A stretch of DNA of 64,000 nucleotides from Macrobrachium rosenbergii. Taxonomy: Eukaryota; Arthropoda; Malacostraca; Decapoda; Palaemonidae. Below are positions 12,557 through 23,215 of this stretch, one piece after another (positions within the stretch are counted from its first letter, which is position 1; each line of letters opens with the position of its first letter). Both the position numbers and the translations under genes were made by a program. The notes beneath the pieces are model-generated. The model saw nothing but the letters and a program-made list of their open reading frames with translations, searched no databases and was not told the DNA's origin. The DNA lies in NCBI RefSeq assembly GCF_040412425.1, contig NC_089784.1, forward strand, positions 40,027,070-40,091,069. The letters are read 5' to 3'.

Positions 12557-12701
12557 ATTTAATTCATCGAGTACACTTGCGAGGTTCCTTTTTGGTGACA
12601 AGAGCAGCTTTTCCAATAATGAAGAAACAAAACTTTGGGCGTATCATCATGACTGCTTCTACTTCTGGAATTTATGGAAATTTTGGGCAGTCCAATTACA
12701 G
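12557..12701 (+). CDS. HSD17B4: HSD17B4 exon: SDR domain with catalytic Ser and Tyr
   Basis: This internal exon encodes [12 protein letters not shown], then a stretch ending in [12 protein letters not shown], the signature of the (3R)-hydroxyacyl-CoA dehydrogenase domain of peroxisomal multifunctional enzyme type 2. This enzyme oxidises D-3-hydroxyacyl-CoA with NAD in peroxisomal beta-oxidation of very-long and branched-chain acyl-CoAs. The acceptor is ttatag before 12557 and the donor is GTTAGA at 12702. The exon opens with two bases that complete an Asp codon and closes after two bases of the next codon. The catalytic Ser (13 residues before the Tyr) and the catalytic Tyr of the YxxxK motif are here; the Lys is in the next exon. 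The Rossmann glycine-rich N-terminus is not visible between 1 and 12556, so the preceding intron extends beyond the window. Confidence is high because this and the following exons join in phase. Confidence 0.93.
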
Positions 12702-14479
12702 GTTAGATATATGGATTTTGCTCATATGAATTTATTGTTTGTGCCTACTTTATACTTTTTTTAAATTTAAGCCATTGGTTTTGAAGAATAACTTATGGTT
12801 TTACAATTGCAGTGCCTTTTTTCCTGACTGGTGGGTTAGAGTTATTCCAGAACTCAAGCTTATCCAACAGTTTCATGACAGTTCTTTTGCAAGGTTACTC
12901 CCTCTCACTTGCCAAGGCATGCTTTTAATCCTAAACTGTAAAGAACTACATCTTTTTGGTCACAATGGATTGCTACCAGTTTACTGTCCTTGCATTGCAT
13001 CACTCTCGTCACATAAGGTGTGAATGCACATCCTGTAATAATGTCTTGTTTTGATTATTTGAAGCTACCAGACATCACCTCATAGTTGTGTTTTCTCATG
13101 TTTGGTGTTGACTGTAGAAGTGTAACTCCATAATTACCTTAGTGGGTGAAATGATAGCAGAGATGTTACTTTATTATTGCAGCAAGGTATGATAGGAATT
13201 TTGTTCCTAATGCTATTTCGTCACAAGTCCATCACTTTTTGGTAGCTTAAACTGTGGTACCAGCAATCTCTAGATCATGCCTTTGAATTCTACCTATTCA
13301 AGTTTGCCCTATGCTCCACATAATGTTCATTCATCCTCCTCAGTGCTGGTCTGGTAGGCATCACCACTTCTCTTTCAGCCTGTAGTTCAAGAACAGAGGT
13401 TGTTAGTGAATCCCCTTCTTGTATTTGTTTTAGCAATTTGTTCCACAGGAAGATGTAACAAAAATTGCTTTTCTAAACTATCATTGCTTCAGATTCAAGA
13501 ACTAGGCCATGCCCCATGATACACACCAACGTCAAGTAGTTCTGTCCCTTCAAAGGACTCTGCTCTGACCAGTATACCTCACATTTTAATATAGCAAAGC
13601 TGTCATAGACTAGGAAAAATTATTCTTCAGGCAAGGGCAAATGCAAAATGGCCAGAAGCATATCATCTCTCAAGTTCCTTAACCAGGGAGAGAGAAGATA
13701 CAGTGACTTACACATGGATAGATCTAATCTCTTGTGCGCTTCACTTGTCCTGGATGCTGCACGAGACAGCCCGTAAAGCTCAGTCAATTCACCTGGCTTG
13801 GGTGCTGTGCCACAGCACTCGTATACACCTCAGTCAGTTTGTGTTGCATGGTTTGCTGCCTCTTTTCTCCTGCCTTACCTAGCCCATGCTGTATGCACCA
13901 GCCTGTTCAGGCTGTACACACTCACTCACCCACCATAAAGTTCATGAACTGTCTCTTGAGAGCCCACTTAACTCAGACTGTACACAGTTCACCTCTGTTA
14001 TTATATATTTTGCTGATGTAATCAGCTGCAGAGTTCTCTGCTTTTCAGCAGAATGTTTGTTGGATGCAACTTTTGCCAACTTCTTTCAACAATCAACTTC
14101 AAAACAAGTTTCCAATCAACCATCATCAGCATTTAAGAGATGTCACTCACTGCCCCTGTCTTCTGCTGAGGTTTTAGTCATTAAGCCACCTCCTCATATC
14201 TTTTTGAAGACACTTCTGTCACAGGGTTTATGACTGGGTTTTATAGTAATTTAAATATGATACAAGCTCTGCCTCCAAATTAGCCTCCCTTGCAACCTAG
14301 ACATCATTAGTTAAGACAGAGGAGTTCCCCAAAGGCCTCAAGTTTCTAACAGCTGTAGTAATAGAATGTACCCTCATTAATGTTGCAAGTAGGATGGAGG
14401 GTAGAGGTTCCAAGGTTGGTTGTGACAAATGTATGGTAATCCTTGACACCTTTTTCTTCCTGGTGTAAGGTCATTGTAA
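12702..14479. other. HSD17B4 intron segment
   Basis: No recognisable coding region is seen. The ORFs at 13734-14233 show no family motif. Text at 13740-13950 has direct near-repeats (CACTTGTCCTGGATGCTGC / CACCTGGCTTGGGTGCTG types) that suggest degenerate repeat sequence. Confidence 0.4.
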
Positions 14480-14815
14480 TTTTTTGTAAATGGGAGAATA
14501 GCTCGTCTAATGCTAGGGGTCTTCCCTAAGGACAGAGCCACTTGCTTGAGACATCTTTCCCAGACCCTCAGAAGTACTATCCTACATGGAGGCAGACACC
14601 AGTGAAAGGCTTTTAAGGGAACGCTTGGGGTTACCAGATAAGATGGAGTGGGTGCTGGAAACTACCTGTCAACTTTTGGAAGGTCCCATTATCAGTCCAG
14701 GGGATCTTTTTAAAGCCATGTAACTAATCACGTCATGAAGTCGTATTGCTGTTCATAACGTGATGTTGACCTTCTCCTTAGGAGGCTTTCCATCATGCTG
14801 ACATCCTCAGTTTTA
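14480..14815 (+). pseudogene. Possible retroelement gag fragment
   Basis: One plus-strand frame reads a KMEWVLETTCQLLEGP / ISPGDLFKAM-like segment (about 14640-14720) between stops. This resembles helical gag segments of DIRS-type elements. There is no catalytic motif, and the assignment is tentative. Confidence 0.3.
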
Positions 14816-14970
14816 TATAGTAACTTACCAAGTAATTACATTACTATTAGTCCCTGCTTTTCACAGCAGCTTAAGTTTTAAAATTTCACGGTAGCGCTCT
14901 TATTGTTTTGGTGTAGGTGACAGACCCTGCCCACTTTCAGGAAAGAATAGGTACAACCAGCTCAGGTGTT
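14816..14970 (+). repeat. DIRS1-like left terminal repeat (family A)
   Basis: The sequence from TAGTAACTTACCAAGTAATT through TTGGTGTAGGTGAC and CCGCCCACTTTC-like text (here CTGCCCACTTTCAGG) is the reverse complement of the right end of the copy at 41560-41760. This inverted terminal repeat precedes the gag-like ORF that starts at 15128. It marks the true 5' end of this copy. Confidence 0.75.
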
Positions 14971-15127
14971 CAATTCGTTCTTGCCACTCATCGACTGAAC
15001 ATCGGTCGCTGGGTAGCTTTTGTTTTGATTTGTTTTCACCGTTTGTTTACGGACATCGCCGAATTTGGTGAAGTACATTGTAGTTTTGGTAGCACTAATC
15101 AGCTTTTTTCCATAATTGTGACTGGAT

Positions 15128-17702
15128 ATGTCAGACTCGAGCGCTCATAGTATTAGGTATTGCAGCAAGGGCTGCAAGACGAGACTGACATCTGCTAAGT
15201 ATGACATTCATACAATATGCACCTCTTGTAGAGGGCAAAATTGTTCTCCTGACGTTAACTGTGATGAGTGTAAGGAGTGGGATCAGGGGAAATGGAAGAC
15301 TGTAAGTTCTCATTTAGCGAGACTTCAAAGAGACAGAGAGAGAAAAGCTCCAGAGGTGTCTAACCTTTTGACTCCTATGACAGTTTTGTCCCCTACTCCA
15401 AGTCCTCTATCTTTACCTGTAGCTCCTTTACCTGGCTCCCTACCTTCCGAGCCCAGTGCCTTAGCCAGCCTTGAAGCCCTAATAGATAAGAAATTTAGTG
15501 TTACGGTAGATACTGTAACCTAATTGGGTGCTTCTGTTAAGATCTTGATGAATCAGTTGAGTGCAAAAAATGTTAGTGCAAGTGTCGTGTCAATGGAGGA
15601 GGTGGCTACTCGCCCCACTGATGCTCCTAGACCTAGGTTCCTCTCAGACTCCCCTAAACCTGGGAGGAGGCAAACCAAACGTCCAAGGGAGTTTGGTAGG
15701 GTTTGCCCATGGGTAGTTGTCCCCCTCAGTCGAGCCTGTTGCCAGTCTCGGGTATCGACAGACAGCCACTGGAAAGACATCTCACTGGATGTGTAGTGGA
15801 GGATGTGGCTATCTGACCCTATCGGATCTCTTAAACTCAGTCCGTGTCAGACTCCCCTAAACCAGGGAGAAGGCACACTGTTGGTCCATGGGAGTCCGTA
15901 GGGGTTTTTGCTTTCAGGTAGTTATCCCCAGTTGATCCTGCTGTCCGCAGGTTTTGATGGACAGCCATTGAAAAGGCTTCCGAGTATATGTACACTCCGT
16001 ATCGGCGAGGGACCCAGATTCTGATGTGGGCAGGAGGTACAGTCATACTGTTGTAAAAGTCAGCAGCTCCCAAGCACAATCCTCTGCTTACGTGTAAGCG
16101 TTCCAGAGATCCAGAACAAATTTCCCGACCTTCTTGCAGCTTCTGGGACAGGAATACATCCCAATGTCTCATGAGTTGCTTGTACTGCAACTCTTAATTA
16201 AGAAGAGCGCCGATCGGCCAGTATCAGCCAAGCACCCAGTAAGGGGAGGCAGTATTATGCTGATCCCACATCTGGCACCAGGCTTTTGGCTGGTGTCAAG
16301 CGGCTAGTTAGTGATTCTGTCGTACATTTCGAACATTTGATAGCAGTCGAACGCCCAGTGACGTATGTTGATGCAGTGGATTACGAGTGCCTGAGTGGAG
16401 GTGAGCTTGCTTTCTGAGCCAAACGCTCCAACCACCATTTGGTGCCTGCTCATCTGGCGCCAGGCTGTCGGCTGGCGTCAAGTGGCCAGTGGGTGGTACT
16501 ACAGTACATTTCGAACGTTTGGTAGGACTCGAATGTCCAATGACACACTTTGGTGCAGTGGATTACGAGCGCCTGAGTGGAGGAGAGCTCGCTGTCCGAG
16601 CTGAACATTCTGACCATCATTTGGCGCCGATCATCCTACATCGGCTCGCCCTGCTAAACAACCTTTTACTAGGAAGCATTCTGTGCCAGATCAGACTTTA
16701 ACTGAGTGTTCTCAGGGCTTTGATGGTTCATCGGTTTTGGCGACTTCTTCTGTGATGTCTTGCTGGACTCAGTTGCCACATGCACCGCCTCGTTTGGCGC
16801 CACATCCTGACAAGCTTTTAACATCTCATACCACTACTGCTGGTCGTCCAATGCAGCCAGTTTTGACTAGTGTCAGTGTTCTGGTGGTGCAAGACTCCTC
16901 TATGGAACTGATTCATCATCGTCTCAATAACATCTTGAGGCTTTTAAAGAAACCTTTGACTACAGTGCAAGAACCAAAGGACTTAGCTTCTTTGATCTCG
17001 TCATTCTGCCAAGATAGGCTTTTCGTCAACAGAGTTGGGTCATTTAGTGAAAGACTTATTCAAAGTCTTTGAAATATTCAGCTTCCTTGATTGAACAGTG
17101 GGAGTTTTGACAGAAGATTGGAGATTGCACAGTTCTACAGAACAATTTTACTGTATACTGGCTAGGAGTTTTATCCTGTGCGGAAAAGGCGGTTCGTGAT
17201 GGATTGCAAGAATTGGCTGCTCTCTTTGCCTTAGGAGTATTGAAGAAGAGGGAGCTGGGGTGTTCGTTTGTCACTAAAGGAGTCATTCCTTCTCAGAAAT
17301 CGTCTCTGCTTTTTGCCCCATTGGACCCAGATAGTCTGTTAACCAGGGCTACTTTGGAGTGTGTAGCTTCAGAGCTTCAGAAGAAGACTACCCAGTACAT
17401 GGTAACACAGTCCACTAAACGCCCAAAGCAGCCGATTCAGACACCTGTGGCACCCATTAGTGTAAGGGTGGCCTCTCCTTTGCAGCAGTGGCCTTTTCAT
17501 GATGGCGGAGCAGGGTATCAGTCCCGACTAAGTACCAAGCCCCATGCGGTGTGCATAGTCATCAAGTCATCTACCAGACCCTCTTCTAGCAAGTGAGGAT
17601 CCAGTCCTCCATGTGCCGGTGGGAGCAAGACTTCTCCATTTTTGGAGGAAATGGGAAGTCAAGAGTGCGGAACCATGGGTGATAGAAGTTTTGAGAGGGG
17701 GG
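15128..17702 (+). pseudogene. DIRS1-like gag-like ORF and RT start (family A)
   Basis: The ATG at 15128 follows the left terminal repeat. The N-terminus carries a Cys/His cluster (residues about 12-50: CSKGC, H, CTSC, C, CDEC), a likely zinc-binding module. A Ser/Pro-rich region follows, then a single in-frame TAA at 15521, after which the frame stays open to 15794. Later frames give the CRMP-like segments shared with other copies, including RDGLQELAALFALGVLKKRE (about 17190-17250) and FVTKGVIPSQKSSLLFAPLD (about 17265-17330). RT begins with VPVGARLLHFWRKW at 17613 and stops at 17702, where a TA-type MITE end begins. The copy is broken by stops and frameshifts and lacks RT, RNase H and recombinase. 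Confidence 0.75.
16269..16632. repeat. 182-bp tandem duplication inside the gag-like region
   Basis: TCTGGCACCAGGCTTTTGGC at 16271 recurs as TCTGGCGCCAGGCTGTCGGC at 16453. The whole 182-bp unit is repeated once (16269-16450, 16451-16632) with about 20% divergence. Both units contain ACATTTCGAAC and GAGTGGAGG. It lies in the variable linker of the gag-like ORF, where other copies carry shorter Pro-rich repeats. Confidence 0.75.
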
Positions 17703-17978
17703 TACAGTGCGTCCTCAACTTACGGCGGGGGATTCGTTCCAGCGCCACGCCGTAAGTTGATTTTTTCTTACACTATGTGCATTTGCTCATCTTCCTCTTT
17801 CCATTGATGTGTTTTTTCTTAAACTGGCCAACCTTAAAGTTTGGCCAGTCTGGGGGTGTGTTTAATATATATTTAGCCTGTCCCTTAAGGGTTAAATACA
17901 GCTGTAATAACATATTTGACAATGCAAATGGATACTGTAAGTGTAACACTTAGCCTAGGCCAATAGTTCATATGTACA

Positions 17979-18039
<61 letters not shown>

Positions 18040-18040
18040 T
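17703..18040. mobile_element. One MITE terminus plus (ATT)n microsatellite
   Basis: TA then CAGTGCGTCCTCAACTTACGG begins at 17703, with a local inverted echo CCGTAAGTTGA at 17751. This is the usual look of a TA-flanked MITE end. No matching right terminus was found. (TTA)n occupies about 17980-18040. The rest up to 18586 is AT-rich intron with nothing else recognised. Confidence 0.5.
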
Positions 18041-18586
18041 ATTGTTCTCTTGATTTTTATGTTCATGTTATGAGTATTTAATAGTTGTGCTACTAATTTT
18101 ATGTTGTTAAATTTAATTCCTTCGGGAGACACTGAGCTGAACCCTGGGCCTGCTGCTCATTACTGTAAGAAAAATTGCAGGGTACTTTACACAAGTATTT
18201 GAGGCTGAAGGTCAAATTTACTTGATCTCTAGATTTGTGCCCATAACTACGATTTGATGTTTTTATCCAAGACACTTGGAAGTAGTCACAAGTCTGGCTA
18301 TTAGTTTGATAAAAAGAAATAAAGCTTGTGATTGATGTGGTTGTGCACCTAAGGCTTCTGGTGGCAAATGCATCGTGGCTCTGCCATGTCATCTGTCTGT
18401 TTGATAAAAGGCTCTAGTGTTTGGGGCTTTTCAGAGACGATGAATGTGGGCAGTACTGTATATGAATGATGCATATTGAAGGAAAATAAATATTTATGTG
18501 TCACTCTTGAAGTTATATGTTAAAGTACATTTGAATTTTAGTATTAAAATAAAAATGTTAAACTATTTTTTTATCTGTTGTTACAG

Positions 18587-18714
18587 TGCAGCAAAACTGG
18601 GACTTTTAGGTCTGAGCAACACTTTGGCTATAGAGGGACAGAAATACAATATTCATTGCAATACCATAGCTCCTACAGGTGGAACTCGTCTTACTGAAGA
18701 TATCTTGCCTCAAG
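18587..18714 (+). CDS. HSD17B4: HSD17B4 exon: SDR catalytic Lys and substrate region
   Basis: The acceptor ttacag precedes 18587. Its first base completes a Ser codon begun in the previous exon, giving Y-S-A-A-K, the catalytic Tyr/Lys pair of classical short-chain dehydrogenases. The exon continues [19 protein letters not shown] and then [12 protein letters not shown], both typical of multifunctional enzyme type 2 (the IAP segment follows beta-strand F of the Rossmann fold). The donor is GTTAGT at 18715. The exon ends after one base of a codon, which the next exon completes as Asp. The upstream intron is 5.9 kb and holds a DIRS-like element (14816-17702). No stop or frameshift is seen. Confidence 0.95.
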
Positions 18715-19055
18715 GTTAGTTTTGCCTTGTCATGTATGAGTTCAAAGTGTTACATCAGACTTTTTTCTTAAAATCTAGCTTTATTGACAATATATACACA
18801 TACATACAACCACAGGCCTGGTAGTCCCAGGGTTTCCAGACGAAGACTAACATTCCAAGGACTGTGCCCTCTGTCTCCTGCCTTTGCTGTTGGTCCTCCT
18901 TGGACAGAGTTAGATTGCAGTTGTATAAGGACAGTTATGGTAGGTCTATATCTTCAGTAGGTCTAGATTTTGTGTTTGACCCCGTTGTCCCACAGTTATT
19001 CTAGTGATTCATCTGGGTCACATAACCAATCGCGACATGTAGTGAGTGCTGCCAT

Positions 19056-19430
19056 TGTGGCGGAATTCACACCCACAAACAACACAACACGCAACACTCA
19101 CCCTGATCTTCGGTTGCTGGAGATGGATAAGGTCCACGGTCACCAACACAGCACCCAAAACCACACAAACAAAACAAGGAAACATAAAAAAAGAAGATAG
19201 AACTATACACACAACAAGAACAGTACACAAACAAGAAAAACCAACAACTCTCAAAAGCACACAAAAAAACTGTCCAAGACCAAACGACTGACCAGCACTA
19301 GCTCTGACTCAAGACTCAAAAAAAGACTGAAAAATCCTTCACATATTCCACAGACAGACAGACAGCGCCGTAAACAAACTAACGACCTCATCCCTCTTCC
19401 AACAACCGAAGCACTCACTTACGACAATTA

Positions 19431-19476
<46 letters not shown>

Positions 19477-19521
19477 ACGTTGGGAAATGCTAAATAAAAC
19501 AAATTTATTCATCCCTCTATA
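19056..19521 (-). repeat. 3' LTR of the gag-only element
   Basis: In minus orientation it runs from TATAGAGGG to GCCACA. It carries AATAAA near its start (TTTATT at 19503 on the plus strand) and a (CT)n tract at 19436-19468. It matches the LTR at 22207-22676 without an obvious substitution. Confidence 0.93.
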
Positions 19522-19537
19522 TTTCTCCCCCCTTTTA
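19522..19537 (-). other. Polypurine tract
   Basis: Minus-strand AAAAGGGGGGAGAAA directly abuts the start of the 3' LTR (TATAGAGGG), the expected site for plus-strand priming. It lies in the loop of a perfect 16-bp inverted repeat (19479-19494 with 19534-19549). Confidence 0.88.
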
Positions 19538-19569
19538 GCATTTCCCAACCAACACCTTTCACACCTCTT

Positions 19570-20260
19570 TCAAATCGCCTTACGCAACACCCACGGATGC
19601 TCACTAGCAGGTCCTCTAGATCGCGTTCGCGGGCACGCAATCATTCTCCCAGAATCACTCTCTCTCCTAGCAACACTCAAACTCACATCATCTCCTCCAT
19701 TCTCTCTCAGATTCACGCTATCTTCTTCAGTATTACCACTCTCAATTTCATCCACAATCTCATCTATACCCTCTAACTCGTTCCCAAATACCTCCCCCAA
19801 TTCTTCAACTAACCCATCCCATTCGCTCATTGACCTTTCCAATTCTTGCAACGATTCATTCATGCTTTCAATCACTCGTCTATCACTGCTACGCTCTCTT
19901 ACTCTTACACTTTCGCTCACCTCCAACCGTTCACTTACCCCTACACGTTCAGTCAACTCAGTTATACCAAACCCGCATATGCTATATCGTTCTATTCATA
20001 CCATCCCATTCATCCGTATTACACGCTTTATCACTCATTTTCACTTTGGCACTCACACCCCTATCACACAACTTACGATCATTCCGTTCACTTACGTTCT
20101 TCCCTTTCTTACGTTTTCTGCCATACTCTATCAAAACAAATTGCTTCATGCACTCGTCAGTCTTTCCAGCAAAGCCCCCCTCATGCAACAACCCCTCACG
20201 TACATGCATCACACGCACCGCTTGCATCCTGGAGGATCCACCCATTTGAACCCCCTTCAC
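19570..20260 (-). pseudogene. C-terminal charged open frames downstream of gag
   Basis: Two minus-strand frames (20260-19982 and 19956-19570) follow the zinc knuckles. The second is rich in Glu, Ser and Arg with an acidic middle (SMSEWDGLVEELGEVFGNEL), perhaps helical. Neither resembles protease, RT or integrase. They may be the end of the same gag-like protein across another frame change, or a separate accessory protein. Confidence 0.45.
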
Positions 20261-22045
20261 ACTCAGTTTCCCGATTCGCTGTCACAGTTACCCTCTTTCG
20301 TCTACATACACTTGATACATGCCCTTCCATTCCACATTCGTCACACTTCGCTCTCGGTTCTGAACACATTCTCGCATAATGCCCATTCTTACCACAGTTG
20401 CCACATATTACATTCACTCGGGTACCCCTACAACCATTAGCAACATGACCCACCTGTCCGCACCGGTAGCATTTAACCCCCCTATCTTTCGTACACTCCC
20501 TTACCAAATGTCCCGGTTGCCCACACCCGAAACACGCTCCTATAGCCCACCTACACTCATTCTTTGTATGTCCTTCCTTTCCACATCTAAAACACTTCAC
20601 TCGACTTCCACTCACCGACCTTCCCTTTGTACACTACTATCCCTAACCCGTCCAACCCGTTGTTCCCTTACAAACCCATCATTCATCCTCACTGGCACCT
20701 CTACATTACTTGCTCTTACACTCCTATCTATTACACTATCGGCCATTCTCATTGGGCCCCTCAACACTGCATCCCTAAAGCTTCCGAACTCTGGTACTCT
20801 CTCATCTACCCCAGCCCTTACACTTACACTTCTGCTCTCTTTTATAACCCTGTCAAGCTCATAATCTTCTACAATTTCCAAAATTTCTCCCCAAGTCAAC
20901 CTTTCATTCGTCCATCTTTTCTTCTCCTTCCGCTTCAAGTTCACAAATTCTCTAACTCCATCTGGCACTGTCCCTAACAACTTCCGTACTAACTCCTTAC
21001 ATTCATCTATCCCATCATCCCCAAACTTCTTCCTTGCCAACGTCTCCAGCCTACAAGCATACAGTGACAAGGTTTCCCCAGCTTTCATTCTTGCCTCATC
21101 AAATTCATTCTTCCTCTTATACTTAACACTCGCTTTCATACGCCTCGCTTGCTCAACTAATCTAGCTTTCACCTTGTCATACTCAACATCCCCACACTCA
21201 TAATAACCCTATACATATCAAGTAAAAACCCAGTCAAATACTCTCCTAATTCTCGTGCCCACACTCTCTTACTTTCCCCATACTTATCCTGACAAAACCT
21301 TTCATACTCCCTAAAGAAATCATGCACATCCCTACTTCCATACTCATTATACTTTTCACACCGGGTACCTCCCTCACATACATAGCCTTTCTCACTTCTT
21401 TCTCACTTTCACTCTCACTTTCGCTACTTTCGCTCTGTCCTTTCATACCCTCTTCCGAATACAAAGAGTCCACTTCTGCACTTACATTCATCTTACTCAT
21501 TACACTCTTCTTCCCCCTCTTTTTATCCACTTTTATCCACTCACCTCCATCCACCTCACTATCACTACTGCCTTCACCCTCTCCCTTCTTTCCTGCCTTT
21601 CCCACTTCCTTACCCTTCTTACCAGTTTCCTTTCCCTTTCCCTTCTTCCCTTTTTCTTCCCCTGACTTATCCTTACTTTCCCTCTGTTCCTTCCCTTGCT
21701 TTTCATTCCCCTTTTCCTTACCCTGCCTCTCATTCCCTCGTTTCTTACTTCCTATTCCCATATCACTTTCATCACTCACGCTTCCATTCACTTCTTCCTC
21801 CTTTTCTTTCTCTCTTGCCCTTCACACGTTCCAGAGAACCTGCCTCCAACAGCCCCTTCTCCAAAAACACCCTTGAACATACCTTTCATCATTTCTTCCA
21901 CACTTCTCATCATTCCCTCCAACTTTTTATCCATCCTCTCTTCCATTCTCTCTTCCATTCTCTCTTCTGACTCTTTCATCTCCCCTTTCATTTCTTCTTT
22001 TGCACTTCTTAGCATTCCTCCCATCTCCTCCAACTGACTCCTCAA
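20196..22045 (-). pseudogene. gag-like protein of the LTR element, frames interrupted
   Basis: Order on the minus strand: a coiled-coil Met/Glu/Lys-rich start (22045-21788), a highly charged Lys/Gly/Glu-rich region (21791-21246), a capsid-like helical region with ARMKAGETLSLYACRLETLA (21172-20612; the LS.Y..RL pattern is typical of Ty3-type capsids), then five CCHC zinc knuckles (20615-20260), starting CFRCGKEGHTKNEC and CFGCGQPGHLVREC. Neighbouring segments lie in alternating frames and overlap by about 10-40 nt, so at least three frame changes separate them. The function would be particle assembly and RNA packaging. The frame changes sit in purine runs and may be sequencing or assembly errors (see findings). 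The open frame calls start at GTG and are not true starts. Confidence 0.8.
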
Positions 22046-22181
22046 CTCCTCATTCTCACCCCTCAGCCTCCCATTCCTCTCTTGCCAGCCGCAACTCCTC
22101 TCTCAACCTCACCAGTTCCTCTTCCATTCCCTCCAGTCACACTACTAGCCACTAATCTCACCTGCAGCTGCACCAACAGCT

Positions 22182-22199
22182 GCCCCACGTTGGGCGCCA
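22182..22199 (-). other. Primer binding site, tRNA-Lys type
   Basis: On the minus strand, TGGCGCCCAACGTGGGGC starts 7 nt inside the 5' LTR. This is the established 18-nt primer site complementary to the 3' end of tRNA-Lys(1,2), as used by several retroelements. It fixes the transcription polarity as minus. Confidence 0.92.
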
Positions 22200-22206
22200 A
22201 ATATTA

Positions 22207-22582
22207 TGTGGCGGAATTCACACCCACAAACAACACAACACGCAACACTCACCCTGATCTTCGGTTGCTGGAGATGGATAAGGTCCACGGTCACCAACAC
22301 AGCACCCAAAACCACACAAACAAAACAAGGAAACATAAAAAAGAAGATAGAACTATACACACAACAAGAACAGTACACAAACAAGAAAAACCAACAACTC
22401 TCAAAAAGCACACAAAAAAAACTGTCCAAGACCAAACGACTGACCAGCACTAGCTCTGACTCAAGACTCAAAAAGACTGAAAAATCCTTCACATATTCCA
22501 CAGACAGACAGACAGCGCCGTAAACAAACTAACGACCTCATCCCTCTTCCAACAACCGAAGCACTCACTTACGACAATTACA

Positions 22583-22631
<49 letters not shown>

Positions 22632-22676
22632 ACGTTGGGAAATGCTAAATAAAACAAATTTATTCATCCCTCTATA
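22207..22676 (-). repeat. 5' LTR of the gag-only element
   Basis: It is the same sequence as 19056-19521 with small length differences in A runs (near 22340, 22405, 22420, 22470) and in the CT tract (22585-22624). It is followed on its right by CCAT, the target-site duplication. Confidence 0.93.
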
Positions 22677-22967
22677 CCATTACATCTGCAACCATTGCCA
22701 GTAGTCCTGAGTCTGTAGTTAGGCTATTAGGAATAAATGTTCATGCCAGTTCTCCCCTTTGATCACTGATGGTCCAAGTTTTGTTTTTGACAGGCCACTG
22801 TTATGTCTGTGCCCAGGCTTTTGTGGTTTTATGGACTGTTTTTCAAGCTTAAGTTAAGCATGACAGATATTCACATTCACCTGTTAGTCTGTCAGTTTCT
22901 GCAAGGCATCGAATCCGTGTATAGTTCTCTGTATATTGTCAGTCTGCACAAGGTGCCATCGAGGCCG

Positions 22968-23215
22968 CACAAGTCCTTGTCAAGTCGGCATGAGGCGTCA
23001 GCAAGTCCACACAGCCAGCAGCAAGTCAGTATGGGGTGTCAGTGAGTCCGCACGGGTGTCAGCGATTCGGCAAGAGGCTTTCTGAGTCTGCATGGGCATC
23101 AGCGAGTCCGCACGTGTGTTAGCGAGCCCACATGGGTGTTAGCGAGTCTGAGGCGTCAGTGAGTCCATTTGATGCTTCAGCAAGTCTGTGCAAGGTGTCA
23201 GTGAGTCAACACAGT
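22968..23215. repeat. Degenerate minisatellite, about 20-24 bp unit
   Basis: GTCAGCGAGTCCGCACGGGT-like units recur about ten times with substitutions (GAGTCCGCA, AAGTCCACA, GAGTCTGCA). One plus-strand frame reads Ser-Ala-Ser-Pro-His repeats. This kind of repeat occurs in gag linkers of DIRS-like elements, so an old gag fragment is possible. Confidence 0.6.

Larger units (their letters stand above)
19052..22680 (-). mobile_element. Complete gag-only LTR retrotransposon with target duplication
   Basis: Two direct LTRs (19056-19521 and 22207-22676) bound a 2.7-kb interior. CCAT flanks the element on both sides (19052-19055, 22677-22680). Polarity is minus: a primer binding site adjoins the right LTR and a polypurine tract adjoins the left LTR. 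The interior encodes only a gag-like protein. No protease, reverse transcriptase, RNase H or integrase motif is seen, so it must depend on another element's enzymes. The LTRs differ only by a few homopolymer-length changes and CT-repeat length, so the insertion is young. Confidence 0.92.

Noticed and set aside
19487..20440. 317-codon plus-strand frame, the second longest in the window
   Set aside because: It is antisense to the zinc-knuckle and acidic frames of the LTR element, rich in Thr/Ser/His as expected for a shadow. It crosses the LTR/polypurine junction.
20612..20615. Four-base overlaps between gag frames as stop-restart signals (also at 21788-21791)
   Set aside because: The overlap is GTGA, and the apparent starts are GTG codons. 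The frames actually overlap by tens of bases, so no translational coupling signal can be claimed.
21322..21876. 184-codon plus-strand Ser/Phe/Pro-rich frame
   Set aside because: It is the antisense shadow of the Lys/Glu/Gly-rich gag linker on the minus strand.
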